A stretch of DNA of 64,000 nt from Scybalomonas sp905214925. Lineage in GTDB: Bacteria > Bacillota > Clostridia > Lachnospirales > Lachnospiraceae. Positions 44,405 to 52,917 of the stretch are shown in pieces (position 1 is the stretch's first letter; every line of letters starts with the position of its first letter). Below the pieces are notes generated by a model. It worked only from the letters and a program-made list of their open reading frames with translations. It had not been told where the DNA came from and ran no database searches. The DNA lies in the NCBI GenBank assembly GCA_905214925.1, contig CAJMOB010000008.1, positions 62,001-126,000 of the forward strand. The letters run 5' to 3'. The translations under genes and the position numbers were made by a program.

Positions 44405-45163
44405 TTATAAACTTTCTACAATTTCACCTTGTGGAGAAATAATTGTCAAATGCCATGGAATGATTTTTCCACTCTCTTTTAACGCTTGTTTTACGGCATT
44501 TTCCATGCCACCACAGCAAGGAACTGTCATTCTCACTATGTGAACACTCTTAATATTATTTTGTCGAATAATTTCTGTTAACTTCTCAGAATAATCTACA
44601 CTATCTAATTTTGGACAACCAACGAGTGTTACATGATCTTTCATAAACTTTCTATGGAAATCTCCATAGGCATAGGCTGTACAATCTGCTGCGATTAGAA
44701 GTTTTGCCCCATCAAAGTAAGGTGCATTCACTGGTGCCAATTTAATCTGTACTGGCCATTGGCGCAATTCACTTTTTATCATTTCTGTACAATCGACCGC
44801 CTGTTTTTGTTTCCTAAAAGATTCTTCTTTCTTTTCCTCTTCTTTTTTATGTTCAATTGTCATGGCTTTACTTCCTGGACAGCCTGTTGGTGCTGGTTTC
44901 TTTGCTTGCTCCGCTTCTTTTTTGCGTTTCTCTAAATGAACTTTTACTGCTTCTTCGTCGTAAGGCACAGCTTCTCTTTCTTCAAAAGAAATGGCATCCA
45001 TTGGACAGGCTGGTAGACAATCTCCTAATCCATCACAATAATCTTCACGCAATAACTTAGCCTTACCGCCCTCAATAATAATCGCTCCTTCATGGCAGGC
45101 ATTTGCACAAATCCCACAACCATTACACTGTTCCTCATCAATCGTAATAATTCTTCTAATCAT
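44405..45163 (-). CDS. Dicluster 4Fe-4S ferredoxin-type protein with C-terminal domain
   Basis: 252 residues. The N-terminal motifs CNGCGICANACHEGAI and CDGLGDCLPACPMDAI give two iron-sulfur clusters. Lys/Glu-rich linker about 85-135, then a C-terminal domain with LIAADCTAYAYGDFHRKFM, VGCPKLD and VPCCGGMENAV, whose conserved Cys pairs suggest additional redox or metal binding. Family proteins are common beside Crp/Fnr regulators in clostridia, and one lies 1 kb away. First gene of the operon leading to the 30-residue peptide. Confidence 0.87.
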   Translation of the reverse strand: MIRRIITIDEEQCNGCGICANACHEGAIIIEGGKAKLLREDYCDGLGDCLPACPMDAISFEEREAVPYDEEAVKVHLEKRKKEAEQAKKPAPTGCPGSKAMTIEHKKEEEKKEESFRKQKQAVDCTEMIKSELRQWPVQIKLAPVNAPYFDGAKLLIAADCTAYAYGDFHRKFMKDHVTLVGCPKLDSVDYSEKLTEIIRQNNIKSVHIVRMTVPCCGGMENAVKQALKESGKIIPWHLTIISPQGEIVESL

Positions 45164-45656
45164 TCTTTTTCCTCCTATTCACTGCCTTTGTTGTCCTATT
45201 TATCATTCTGGTTTAAAACATTCTATCTTTTGACAAAACAGCTTTTGCCTTTTATTATATACCAACTCTCTATAGTTTCACAAATGAATTATCCTTGTAT
45301 AATCTTTTTCTTTCTTGTCCATACTAATTTTAGAAAAAAGTTTTAAAACCTGACATAGGTTATCCACACCTTGTTACGGACAAGCAGTTTCTCTAATGAA
45401 AATTCATGTTGTAAAAACAACACTACTTACAAAAATACAACTTATGTGACTTCGTCACAGTCATAGGTATTTGAGTCTGTTATAATCACATCATACAAAA
45501 CAAACACATTACAAACACACACACAATATTAAAATATTTTTATTCACTCACATTACAAACAGAAATTAGCGTATGCAAAACAACTAAGAAATACGTTTAG
45601 CAACATTTTATAATAAGAAACCAACGGGTTTCATTGATTTGAAGGAGGATATAACC
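45164..45656. other. Intergenic region between the divergent iron-sulfur and thioredoxin genes
   Basis: 493 bases. It contains the Crp-like palindrome and the trxA promoter (45445-45486) and a long 5' leader (about 165 nt) before trxA. I see no gene or recognisable riboswitch in it. Confidence 0.5.
45445..45486 (+). promoter_or_regulatory. trxA promoter with Crp/Fnr-type palindrome at -41
   Basis: The perfect dyad TGTGAC-TTC-GTCACA (45445-45459) lies just ahead of a TATAAT (45481-45486) whose -35 position has only CAGTCA. The dyad centre is about 41 bases before the expected start site, the class II activator position. The Crp/Fnr gene at 46118-46786 is the natural candidate regulator (inference). 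Confidence 0.55.
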
Positions 45657-45965
45657 ATGAAAGAATTAACAATTACAGCTGAATCTTTTCAGAAAGATGT
45701 TTTAGAGGCAGATAAACCAGTTTTAGTAGACTTTTGGGCAGACTGGTGTGGACCTTGCCGTATGTTAGGACCAGTCGTAGAAGGAATTGCAGATAAATAC
45801 TCTGATAAAATTGTTGTAGGTAAAGTAAACGTTGATCAACAACCTGAATTAGCTGCAAAATTTAGCATTATGACAATTCCTACATTGATTGTTTTCAAAA
45901 ATGGGCAACCAGTTAACACATCTGTTGGTGTGAAAACAGAAGAAGAAATCCTCGCACTCTTATAA
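45657..45965 (+). CDS. trxA: Thioredoxin
   Basis: 102 residues from ATG 45657, with GAAGGAGG upstream; the open frame extends a few codons before but without support. Thioredoxin fold: VLVDFWADWCGPC with the redox pair Cys31/Cys34, the cis-Pro in MTIPTLIVFKNG, and normal length. It reduces protein disulfides in the cytoplasm using a thioredoxin reductase, which is not encoded in this window. Its promoter carries a Crp-type dyad. Confidence 0.96.
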   Translation: MKELTITAESFQKDVLEADKPVLVDFWADWCGPCRMLGPVVEGIADKYSDKIVVGKVNVDQQPELAAKFSIMTIPTLIVFKNGQPVNTSVGVKTEEEILALL

Positions 45966-46075
45966 TTACTTTTTATAAATATTATATTACAAAAGGGAAT
46001 CAATGGGTTTTTTACGTTTCACCCATATTCATAAAACCAATATACAAAGTAAACGTACTCCCTATATACTCTATG

Positions 46076-46111
46076 AAAAAGACTGTGGTATAACCTCCCA
46101 CAGTCTTTTTT
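46076..46111. terminator. Bidirectional terminator between trxA and the Crp/Fnr gene
   Basis: Arms GACTGTGG and CCACAGTC with A and T tracts on both sides, between the convergent gene ends. Confidence 0.88.
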
Positions 46112-46117
46112 GCTCTT

Positions 46118-46786
46118 TTATCGTAAGCTATCCTTTGCCCATTCATATAACTTATCCATATTTACAATCTTTATGACACCTCGAGAAAGTTCCACTGCTT
46201 TTTCTCGTTGAAAATATTTCAACATTCTTGTTACAACTTCTCTAGCAGTGCCTAGATTTCTTGCAATCTGATCATGCGTCATCTGAATTTCTAAACTATT
46301 TTCCACTTCACTTGTTTCAATAAGAAATGCAGATAACCTTGCATCAAAGCTTTTATATAAAATCTGATCCAGCAACCACATAACATCAGAAAAATTAGCT
46401 GCCATAATCTGATTTGTATAATTGGCCATTGGAAGAGATTCTTCCATCAAATTTTTATATAAACGCACAGGAATAACAAAAGCAGTACAGTCAGTCTGTG
46501 CCTCAATGGTAATATCAAAATCAATATTATTCATCATACAAGAAGCTGTAAACAAACAGACATCTCTTTCAAACAGACGATATAGCGTAATTTCTTTTCC
46601 TTCTTCTGAAATGATATAGGCCCTTAAACACCCTTCTTCCACAAGAAGTAAACCAAGGCAATCATCCTCTCCATTGTGGATGATCTCTCCCTTTTTATAC
46701 TCTTTCTTTGTAACGCCTACTTCTAATCGTTCCTGCTCCTCCCTTGTTAATTGTTTCCATATTGGAAATAATTCTTTAAATTCCAT
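46118..46786 (-). CDS. Crp/Fnr-family transcriptional regulator
   Basis: 222 residues. An N-terminal cyclic-nucleotide-binding-like beta barrel (about 25-120: KKGEIIHNGEDDCLGLLLVEEGCLRAYI) is followed by a C-terminal helix-turn-helix (about 155-215: MTHDQIARNLGTAREVVTRMLKYFQREKAV). It has two Cys close together (VCLFTASCMMNN), suggesting possible redox or metal sensing, but not an FNR-type four-Cys cluster. Related clostridial proteins sense redox, nitric oxide or carbon status. Likely controls trxA across the terminator. GAGG precedes the ATG. Confidence 0.88.
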   Translation of the reverse strand: MEFKELFPIWKQLTREEQERLEVGVTKKEYKKGEIIHNGEDDCLGLLLVEEGCLRAYIISEEGKEITLYRLFERDVCLFTASCMMNNIDFDITIEAQTDCTAFVIPVRLYKNLMEESLPMANYTNQIMAANFSDVMWLLDQILYKSFDARLSAFLIETSEVENSLEIQMTHDQIARNLGTAREVVTRMLKYFQREKAVELSRGVIKIVNMDKLYEWAKDSLR

Positions 46787-46880
46787 TCCTTAACCTCTTT
46801 TTCTTTCTATTGTCATGGATGTGCCGTTTAAACTTATACACGATCCATCGACATTCCTTTCACTCCCTACCTATCCTCTT

Positions 46881-47591
46881 TTATAAATGAATTGCGGTAT
46901 TCAGTGCAACTTCCATCATATTTCGAAATCCAGTTTGACGTTCCTCAGTAGATAATTCAATGTGATGAATTAAATGATCGGAAACTGTTAAAATGGATAA
47001 CGCTCTCTTTTTCGCTCTCGCTGCATTCATATAGAGGGCTAAGGATTCCATTTCTACTGCTAATACTCCCATTTTCGCCCATCTTTCATTAATATCCGCG
47101 CGATCATCATAGAACACATCTGCTGATAAAATATTTCCAACAATTGGTTCTAACCCTAATTTTCCTGCCTCTTCCATAGCAGTCTTTAACAAAGTATAAT
47201 CTGCTATAGGTGCAAATGTCCCTGGTAACTCAAACTGGGCTCCATAATTGGATTCAGTACAAACTCCCATGCCAATTACAATATCTCTTACGTTGGCACG
47301 CTCCGAAATAGACCCTGTCGTTCCAACTCGAATAATATTATCCACATCATAATGATGAAATAATTCATAAGAATAGATTCCCATAGAAGGGCATCCCATT
47401 CCACTTCCCATTACGGAAACTTTTTTTCCTTGATAAGTCCCTGTATATCCAAGCATATTGCGGACTGTATTAAAACAAACGGGATTTTCCAGATAGGTCT
47501 TTGCAATAAATTCTGCTCGTAATGGATCGCCCGGCATTAAAACTGTTTTCGCAATTTCTCCTTGTTTTGCTGTATTATGTGGTGTGCCCAT
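46881..47591 (-). CDS. deoD: Purine nucleoside phosphorylase, DeoD type
   Basis: 236 residues. Family motifs TVLMPGDPLRAEFIA, GSGMGCPSMGIYSYELF and IIRVGTTGSI, with AVEMESLAL near residue 180 and SDH near 204 (catalytic Asp), are all present. It cleaves purine nucleosides with phosphate to free base and ribose-1-phosphate, usually as a hexamer. It follows the M20 peptidase gene by 48 bases. Confidence 0.95.
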   Translation of the reverse strand: MGTPHNTAKQGEIAKTVLMPGDPLRAEFIAKTYLENPVCFNTVRNMLGYTGTYQGKKVSVMGSGMGCPSMGIYSYELFHHYDVDNIIRVGTTGSISERANVRDIVIGMGVCTESNYGAQFELPGTFAPIADYTLLKTAMEEAGKLGLEPIVGNILSADVFYDDRADINERWAKMGVLAVEMESLALYMNAARAKKRALSILTVSDHLIHHIELSTEERQTGFRNMMEVALNTAIHL

Positions 47592-47639
47592 ATTTTATCT
47601 CTCTCTTTCTATCTATTTTTACGAAAATTCTCTATTTTA

Positions 47640-48965
47640 TTATTCTCCACCTTTCATTAGCTCCTTTACAATTGTAAAATATACTTTTACTCCTGTAAAT
47701 AAAGAATTCTCATCAAAGTCAAATGCAATATTATGATGAGGCGCTGTAATATTAGAACCAATTCCTAAATACAGAGCTTGTCCACCATGTTTTTGAATCT
47801 CCTTCATAAAATAACTAGCATCTTCCGATCCTTGAAAAGGTTTCTCCTCATAAAGGGTATGGATCAAGCCCTGTTCTTTCCCTATTAATTGTTCCTCCAT
47901 TAAAGCAGTCTTTGCCCGCTGAATCAACGCTTTATCGCTTTTTGCTTCGGGCGCTCCTCCCTGTGTCTTTAATTGACAGCGACAGCCATACATAGCGGCT
48001 GCACCTTTCACACATGCAACCGCTTTTGCATGAAGTTCTTCCTCAATTTCTGTCGTTTCCCCTCTCGTTTCTAATCGAATTAATGCATGGTCCGCAATTA
48101 CATTTCTTCCACTCCCCGCTTCCATTGTTCCTACATTAATTCGACTAACACCGCGACTATCTTGACAAAGTGTTTCTAAGGCCAAAACAGCACTACAAGC
48201 AGCAAGTAAAGCATTTTTTCCTCTTTCGGGAGAAGCTCCTGCATGGGCAGATACTCCAATGAATTCCGCATCTAATTTGGTCGTTGCTAAAAAACCATAG
48301 GTTCCAAGCACCAACTCTCCTGTTTGATTGCCCATTCCTAAATGACCAGATAGAAAATAGTCGGCGCCTTTTAAGACGCCTCCTGTTGCAAATGCTTTCC
48401 CAGCTCGTACTCCTTCTTCTGCTGGTTGAAAGACTATGCGTACAGTACCGCATAATTTTTCTCTATTTTCCCATAAAATTTTTGAAAGAACAAGCCCTAT
48501 GGCCATATGCCCATCATGTCCGCATGCGTGCATACATCCCATATGTTCAGAACAAAAGTTTTCTTTATTTGGAATTCGCTCTTCTCGACTGGATTCCTCT
48601 TCTGGCAATCCATCCATATCAAACCGTAGCACAACAACGGGGCCTTCTTTTTTGCCTTCAATAATAGCCGCTAACCCTGTCACATGCTCCATCTTTTTTA
48701 TTCTCTCTGCATCCATTCCTCGCTGTACTGCCACTTGTTCTGCTTCTTTAATGGCGGTCTCATTTCTTCCCCAGCAAAATCCTCGGTTAATAATGTCTTT
48801 TCCATACAAAAAAGGGATTCCTATTGATTCTAAATACTCCATAATCTTCCCTGTTGTATAAAATTCTTGCCAACCAAGCTCTGGGAATTTATGAAACTCC
48901 CTTCTAAGAGCAATTAACTCCTCTTTTAACTGACTTTCAACGATATTTGAAAAGAAATCTTCCAT
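47640..48965 (-). CDS. M20-family amidohydrolase (AbgA-like)
   Basis: 441 residues, longer than ordinary M20 amidohydrolases owing to an insertion after the N-terminal helix, as in the p-aminobenzoyl-glutamate hydrolase subunit AbgA. Metal-site motifs: VVLRFDMDGLP, MHACGHDGHMA, FQPAEEGVR and SGHLGM, with SAHAGASPERG in the dimerisation domain and GSNITAPHHN near the end. It hydrolyses an amide bond in an N-acylated amino acid or pABA-glutamate. AbgB is absent, so substrate assignment is tentative. AGGAGG precedes the ATG. Confidence 0.88.
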   Translation of the reverse strand: MEDFFSNIVESQLKEELIALRREFHKFPELGWQEFYTTGKIMEYLESIGIPFLYGKDIINRGFCWGRNETAIKEAEQVAVQRGMDAERIKKMEHVTGLAAIIEGKKEGPVVVLRFDMDGLPEEESSREERIPNKENFCSEHMGCMHACGHDGHMAIGLVLSKILWENREKLCGTVRIVFQPAEEGVRAGKAFATGGVLKGADYFLSGHLGMGNQTGELVLGTYGFLATTKLDAEFIGVSAHAGASPERGKNALLAACSAVLALETLCQDSRGVSRINVGTMEAGSGRNVIADHALIRLETRGETTEIEEELHAKAVACVKGAAAMYGCRCQLKTQGGAPEAKSDKALIQRAKTALMEEQLIGKEQGLIHTLYEEKPFQGSEDASYFMKEIQKHGGQALYLGIGSNITAPHHNIAFDFDENSLFTGVKVYFTIVKELMKGGE

Positions 48966-49070
48966 CCTATTTCCTCCTACTGTTCTTCCCCTTTAATCCA
49001 TTTTATTACTATTTTTAACATTCCTATAATTAGTATCTGAATACTACTTCTATATCCCTCTTTTTCCTTC

Positions 49071-50513
49071 CTATAAATATTCTTTTCCAATCAATTCCTT
49101 TCCAGAAATTCCTGGCTCCGTCATATTCATCGGATCTAAAATTTTATTTAATTGTTCTTCATTCAAAATTCCTTTTTCTAATATTAAATCACGAATAGAT
49201 CGATTGCTTGTAATCGCCTCTTTTGCTAAGTCCGCCGCCTCTTGATATCCAATATGAGGACAAAGAGCTGTAATCGTTCCAACACTATTTTCCACAAGCT
49301 CTCGACACCGTTTTTCATTGGCGGTAATTCCAGATACACAATTATCGATGAAAGTTTCCACAGCATAGGTTAACGTATCGATGGATTGGAATAAACAATA
49401 AAAAACAATCGGCTCAAATGCGTTTAACTCAAGCTGACCTGCCTCCGCAGCCATTGTAATTGTCATATCATTGCCAATAATATTAAAGGCAACTTGGTTC
49501 ACAACTTCTGGAATCACAGGGTTTACTTTTCCAGGCATAATAGAAGAACCATTTTGTTTGGCAGGCAAATTAATTTCTCCAAATCCAGCTCTTGGACCAG
49601 AAGACATTAAGCGCAAGTCATTGGCAATTTTTGATAATGTTACGGCACAAGCCTTTACCGCTCCAGATACTGCCACAAAGGAATCTAAGTTTTGCGTGCC
49701 ATCAATTAAATCAAACGCCTGTACAAAATCCATTCCAGAAATTTCAGATAAATTAGGAACAACCCTTCTTAAATACTTCTCATCCGCATTTAACCCTGTT
49801 CCTATGGCCGTTCCCCCTAAGTTAATATTTCGCATCTCATCCATGGCCTTATCCATACGATGAATATCTCGCATAATAGCAACGGAATAAGCCTTAAATT
49901 CCTGTCCTAATCGAATCGGAACGGCATCTTGCATCTGTGTTCGTCCCATTTTAATCACATGATTAAATTCCTCTGCCTTCTCACAAAGGGTTTTATAAAG
50001 ACGACGAAGCTCTCTTCCTGCATGCTCTAAAAGTCGAAGAGACGTCATCTTTCCTGCCGTTGGAATCACATCGTTGGTAGACTGACCGCAGTTTACATGA
50101 TCATTTGGATTGACAATGGAATAGTCCCCTTTTTCCCCTCCAAGAATTTCTATGGCACGGTTTGCAATCACTTCATTGGCATTCATATTAAGAGATGTCC
50201 CCGCTCCCCCTTGAATGGGATCTACAATAAAAAACTCATGAAGTTTTCCGCTTATAATCTCATCACAAGTCTTTACAATGGCATTGGCAATCTTTTTATC
50301 CAAAAGACCAACTTCACAGTTTGTAATTGCCGCCGCTTTTTTAATATAAGCTAAACTATTGATGATCTCTGGATGCATATAAAGCCCTGTAATTCGAAAA
50401 TTTTCTGCTGCACGGAGAGATTGCACACCGTAATACACATCCTTTGGTATCTGTTTGCTTCCAATAGAGTCCTTCTCTTGACGATAATTGATTTCTCTCT
50501 TTTCTTTTTCCAT
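49071..50513 (-). CDS. aspA: Aspartate ammonia-lyase
   Basis: 480 residues from ATG 50513 (eight bases after GGGAGG; the ATG directly before it is the alternative). Fumarase/aspartase superfamily: NMNANEVIANRAIEIL, HVNCGQSTNDVIPTA, KMGRTQMQDAVPIRLGQEF and the signature loop GSSIMPGKVNP. It converts aspartate to fumarate and ammonia, and the aspartase type is supported by the wider context of a divergent asparaginase. It lies about 100 bases upstream of the M20-deoD pair and reads from its own promoter. Confidence 0.93.
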   Translation of the reverse strand: MEKEKREINYRQEKDSIGSKQIPKDVYYGVQSLRAAENFRITGLYMHPEIINSLAYIKKAAAITNCEVGLLDKKIANAIVKTCDEIISGKLHEFFIVDPIQGGAGTSLNMNANEVIANRAIEILGGEKGDYSIVNPNDHVNCGQSTNDVIPTAGKMTSLRLLEHAGRELRRLYKTLCEKAEEFNHVIKMGRTQMQDAVPIRLGQEFKAYSVAIMRDIHRMDKAMDEMRNINLGGTAIGTGLNADEKYLRRVVPNLSEISGMDFVQAFDLIDGTQNLDSFVAVSGAVKACAVTLSKIANDLRLMSSGPRAGFGEINLPAKQNGSSIMPGKVNPVIPEVVNQVAFNIIGNDMTITMAAEAGQLELNAFEPIVFYCLFQSIDTLTYAVETFIDNCVSGITANEKRCRELVENSVGTITALCPHIGYQEAADLAKEAITSNRSIRDLILEKGILNEEQLNKILDPMNMTEPGISGKELIGKEYL

Positions 50514-50685
50514 CATAGTCGCCTCCCATAAATTTACCATTTCTTTTTCTTCTTCATGTAATCCCTTATCACAATATTTCTTTCTATCCCTTCTTTTCTT
50601 CTCAGACTATCCTCTTCTAACGAGGAAAATTCCATTTATGTATTGCACTTGACTTGTGCTTTTATAGCAATGATTTCTTACTTCC

Positions 50686-50714
50686 ATTATAGGAAAATAT
50701 GAGAGAAGAATCAA
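50686..50714 (-). promoter_or_regulatory. Predicted sigma-A promoter of aspA
   Basis: Minus strand: TTGATT (50709-50714), 17-base spacer, TATAAT (50686-50691). It lies back to back with the ansA promoter, giving a long leader of about 165 nt. Confidence 0.6.
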
Positions 50715-50793
50715 ATATAAATATTATGAATTCCTGTTTTGGTCATAATAAATGATTAAGAAGAGAATCCTATCTTTACAAACAACATTTTAT

Positions 50794-50822
50794 TTGATTC
50801 TATATTCTATTTCTCTTATAAT
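50794..50822 (+). promoter_or_regulatory. Predicted sigma-A promoter of ansA
   Basis: TTGATT (50794-50799), 17-base spacer, TATAAT (50817-50822): the same -35/-10 pair and spacing as the divergent aspA promoter. The start codon follows about 38 bases after the expected start site. Confidence 0.65.
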
Positions 50823-50865
50823 AGGCTTTGGGTTCTATATACCTTAAAAAGAAAGGACAGTTATT

Positions 50866-51861
50866 ATGAAAAAAATACTTCTTTTAGCAACAGGTGGCAC
50901 TATCGCCTCTGTACAAACAGAACAAGGTCTTGCTCCTGCTACAACAGCCGAAGAAATTTTATCTTATATTCCAGAAGCAAAGAACCTTTGTGATTTAAGC
51001 GTACAACAAATATTTAATATTGATAGCACAAATATACAACCTGAGCATTGGGTTAAAATCGCTACCGAAATTCAAAAACAATATGAGCGCTATGATGGTT
51101 TTGTCATCACTCATGGCACAGATACGATGGCATATACGTCTGCGGCTCTTTCTTATTTAATTCAAAACTCTGAAAAACCAATTATTATTACAGGCTCTCA
51201 AAGACCAATTAGCGCCTCTATTACTGATGCCACCAAAAATTTAATGGATAGTATTCGTTTTGCCATCAAAAAAAATGTCCATGGTGTCTTTCTCGTTTTT
51301 GATGGAAAAGCGATCGTGGGCACTCGTGCTAGAAAAATCCGCTCCAAAAGTTATAGCGCTTTTGAAAGCATTAATTATCCAGTGGCGGCCTTCATTGATG
51401 AAAACCGTATTTTACAGTATGTAGAGACAGAATCGGAACCTCATGCCCCTATTTTTTATAATCGACTCGTTCCAAAAGTATTTGTATTAAAATTAATTCC
51501 TGGAGTGGAACCAGATATCTTACAATATATTAGCAAACATTATGATGCGATTATCATTGAAAGCTATGGTGTTGGCGGAATTCCATTCCATGATATGAGA
51601 AATTTCTTTAAAGAGTTAGAAGAGATGACAAAGCAGGGTAAAATTATCGTTATCGCCACACAAGTGATGTTAGAAGGAAGCGATGCTGAAGTATATGAAG
51701 TTGGTTTTAAAGCTATTAATCAATATAACGTATTACAAGCCTATGATATGACCGTAGAAGCTGCTGCGGTAAAACTCATGTGGATTTTAGGAAAAACAAA
51801 GAACTTTGCAGAAGTAAAAGAGCGTTTTTATAAGAGAATTAATTATGATATTTTAACGTAA
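50866..51861 (+). CDS. ansA: L-asparaginase, type I-like (cytoplasmic)
   Basis: 331 residues with no signal peptide, hence cytoplasmic. First catalytic motif LLLATGGTIASV (Thr near 12), second ITHGTDTMAYTSAAL near 82-95, then TGSQRP and SYGVGGIPF. It hydrolyses asparagine to aspartate and ammonia; the divergent aspA then converts aspartate to fumarate and ammonia, forming a two-step catabolic unit. AAAGGACAG ribosome binding site, with a strong terminator after the stop. Confidence 0.94.
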   Translation: MKKILLLATGGTIASVQTEQGLAPATTAEEILSYIPEAKNLCDLSVQQIFNIDSTNIQPEHWVKIATEIQKQYERYDGFVITHGTDTMAYTSAALSYLIQNSEKPIIITGSQRPISASITDATKNLMDSIRFAIKKNVHGVFLVFDGKAIVGTRARKIRSKSYSAFESINYPVAAFIDENRILQYVETESEPHAPIFYNRLVPKVFVLKLIPGVEPDILQYISKHYDAIIIESYGVGGIPFHDMRNFFKELEEMTKQGKIIVIATQVMLEGSDAEVYEVGFKAINQYNVLQAYDMTVEAAAVKLMWILGKTKNFAEVKERFYKRINYDILT

Positions 51862-51869
51862 TAAATTTT

Positions 51870-51922
51870 AAGCTGTCTTAGGGAAAAAAACTTATTTCTT
51901 TTTTCCCTAAGACAGCCATTTT
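51870..51922. terminator. Bidirectional terminator after ansA
   Basis: Arms GCTGTCTTAGGGAAAAAA and TTTTTTCCCTAAGACAGC form a perfect 18-bp stem with a 9-base loop. It serves ansA and possibly the opposing operon ending at 52010. Confidence 0.85.
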
Positions 51923-52009
51923 ACGCGAAGGCAACGAGTCAAGAATCGATACCAACTTAAGAAGTGTCTAAAGCGTGCTTTTTATCATTTTTATAGGAAG
52001 AAATTATCC

Positions 52010-52873
52010 TTAATCAATCTTATATCGTCCACCGATAATCAAACATTTTGAATCTGTTCCATGCCCAATTTCTCTTGTTTTTACGATAGTTAAATTTGGA
52101 TTATCCACAACATCTCTTACAATATCTTCCACTGGTGGTTGTAATCTTCTTCGTTCCATTTCTGTAAAAGTACCTAATAAAATTCCTTTAACTTGATCAA
52201 AGATTCCCATCATCTTCATCTGAATCAAATAGCTTGTCAAGGATTCCACATTTCCACTATTGCTTTCTAAAAATAAAATCTTATCTTTTACATCTGGAAA
52301 ATACGGTGTTCCTGCTAGTTTTAAAAAGCAACGGATATTTCCACCAATGACTTCTCCTTCAATATGTTCTCCTTGAATAAAGTAAGTAGTAATTCCAAAG
52401 AGATCGATGGCATCTTCCATAAGAGATTTCACAAATCTTTCTTTTTGCGCGGTTCCTCTTTCCCAAATCAAGCTATTGATCTGGTAAAGAAATGCCATTT
52501 GTCCAGTTTGGGATAAAATGCTGTTTAATACAACCGTTAAATCGCTATATCCAAAAAATGGTTTCGGATTTGTTTTTATTTTTTCAAAATCTAACCATGG
52601 AAGAACTTCATTTCCAAGATCCCCTCCAGAAACATCGAAAATTGCTTTTACTTCTTTATTTTCATAAAAGCTCATTAAAATTTCTGCTTTTTGCTTCCCT
52701 GTTCCACTAGAAGCACTTCCCTCTTTTGCAAAGATATAAGGGCTATCGATGACTTTTAATCCCATTCCTTTTAATACTTCATGAAGTTCTTTCATCTGAT
52801 TACGATATTCTACTTGTTTTCCATTAGAACAAACAGTAAGTGCAACCGTATCACCTTTTTTTAATAATGGCAT
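52010..52873 (-). CDS. S66 (LD-carboxypeptidase/MccF-like) family protein lacking the usual Ser nucleophile
   Basis: 287 residues from ATG 52873, chosen because GAGAGG lies nine bases upstream. The fold signature is DVSGGDLGNEVLPWLDFEKI near residue 84-103, then FFGYSDLTVVLN, GNIRCFLKLAGTPYFPD, GILLGTFTEM and the C-terminal IGHGTDSK. In classical S66 peptidases the nucleophile Ser lies in a G-G-x-x-S-N context; here the equivalent reads GGDLGN, with Gly in place of Ser. Either catalysis differs (SGGD may contribute) or it is not a peptidase. It ends the M32 / 2-hydroxyacid dehydrogenase operon. Confidence 0.78.
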   Translation of the reverse strand: MPLLKKGDTVALTVCSNGKQVEYRNQMKELHEVLKGMGLKVIDSPYIFAKEGSASSGTGKQKAEILMSFYENKEVKAIFDVSGGDLGNEVLPWLDFEKIKTNPKPFFGYSDLTVVLNSILSQTGQMAFLYQINSLIWERGTAQKERFVKSLMEDAIDLFGITTYFIQGEHIEGEVIGGNIRCFLKLAGTPYFPDVKDKILFLESNSGNVESLTSYLIQMKMMGIFDQVKGILLGTFTEMERRRLQPPVEDIVRDVVDNPNLTIVKTREIGHGTDSKCLIIGGRYKID

Positions 52874-52917
52874 ATTTGTCTTCCTCTCTTTTCTTTCCAA
52901 TATTTTTTGTAAGGCAT

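Noticed and set aside
45164..45440. Possible riboswitch in the trxA / iron-sulfur gene spacer
   Set aside because: No conserved aptamer core or terminator/antiterminator pair could be recognised.
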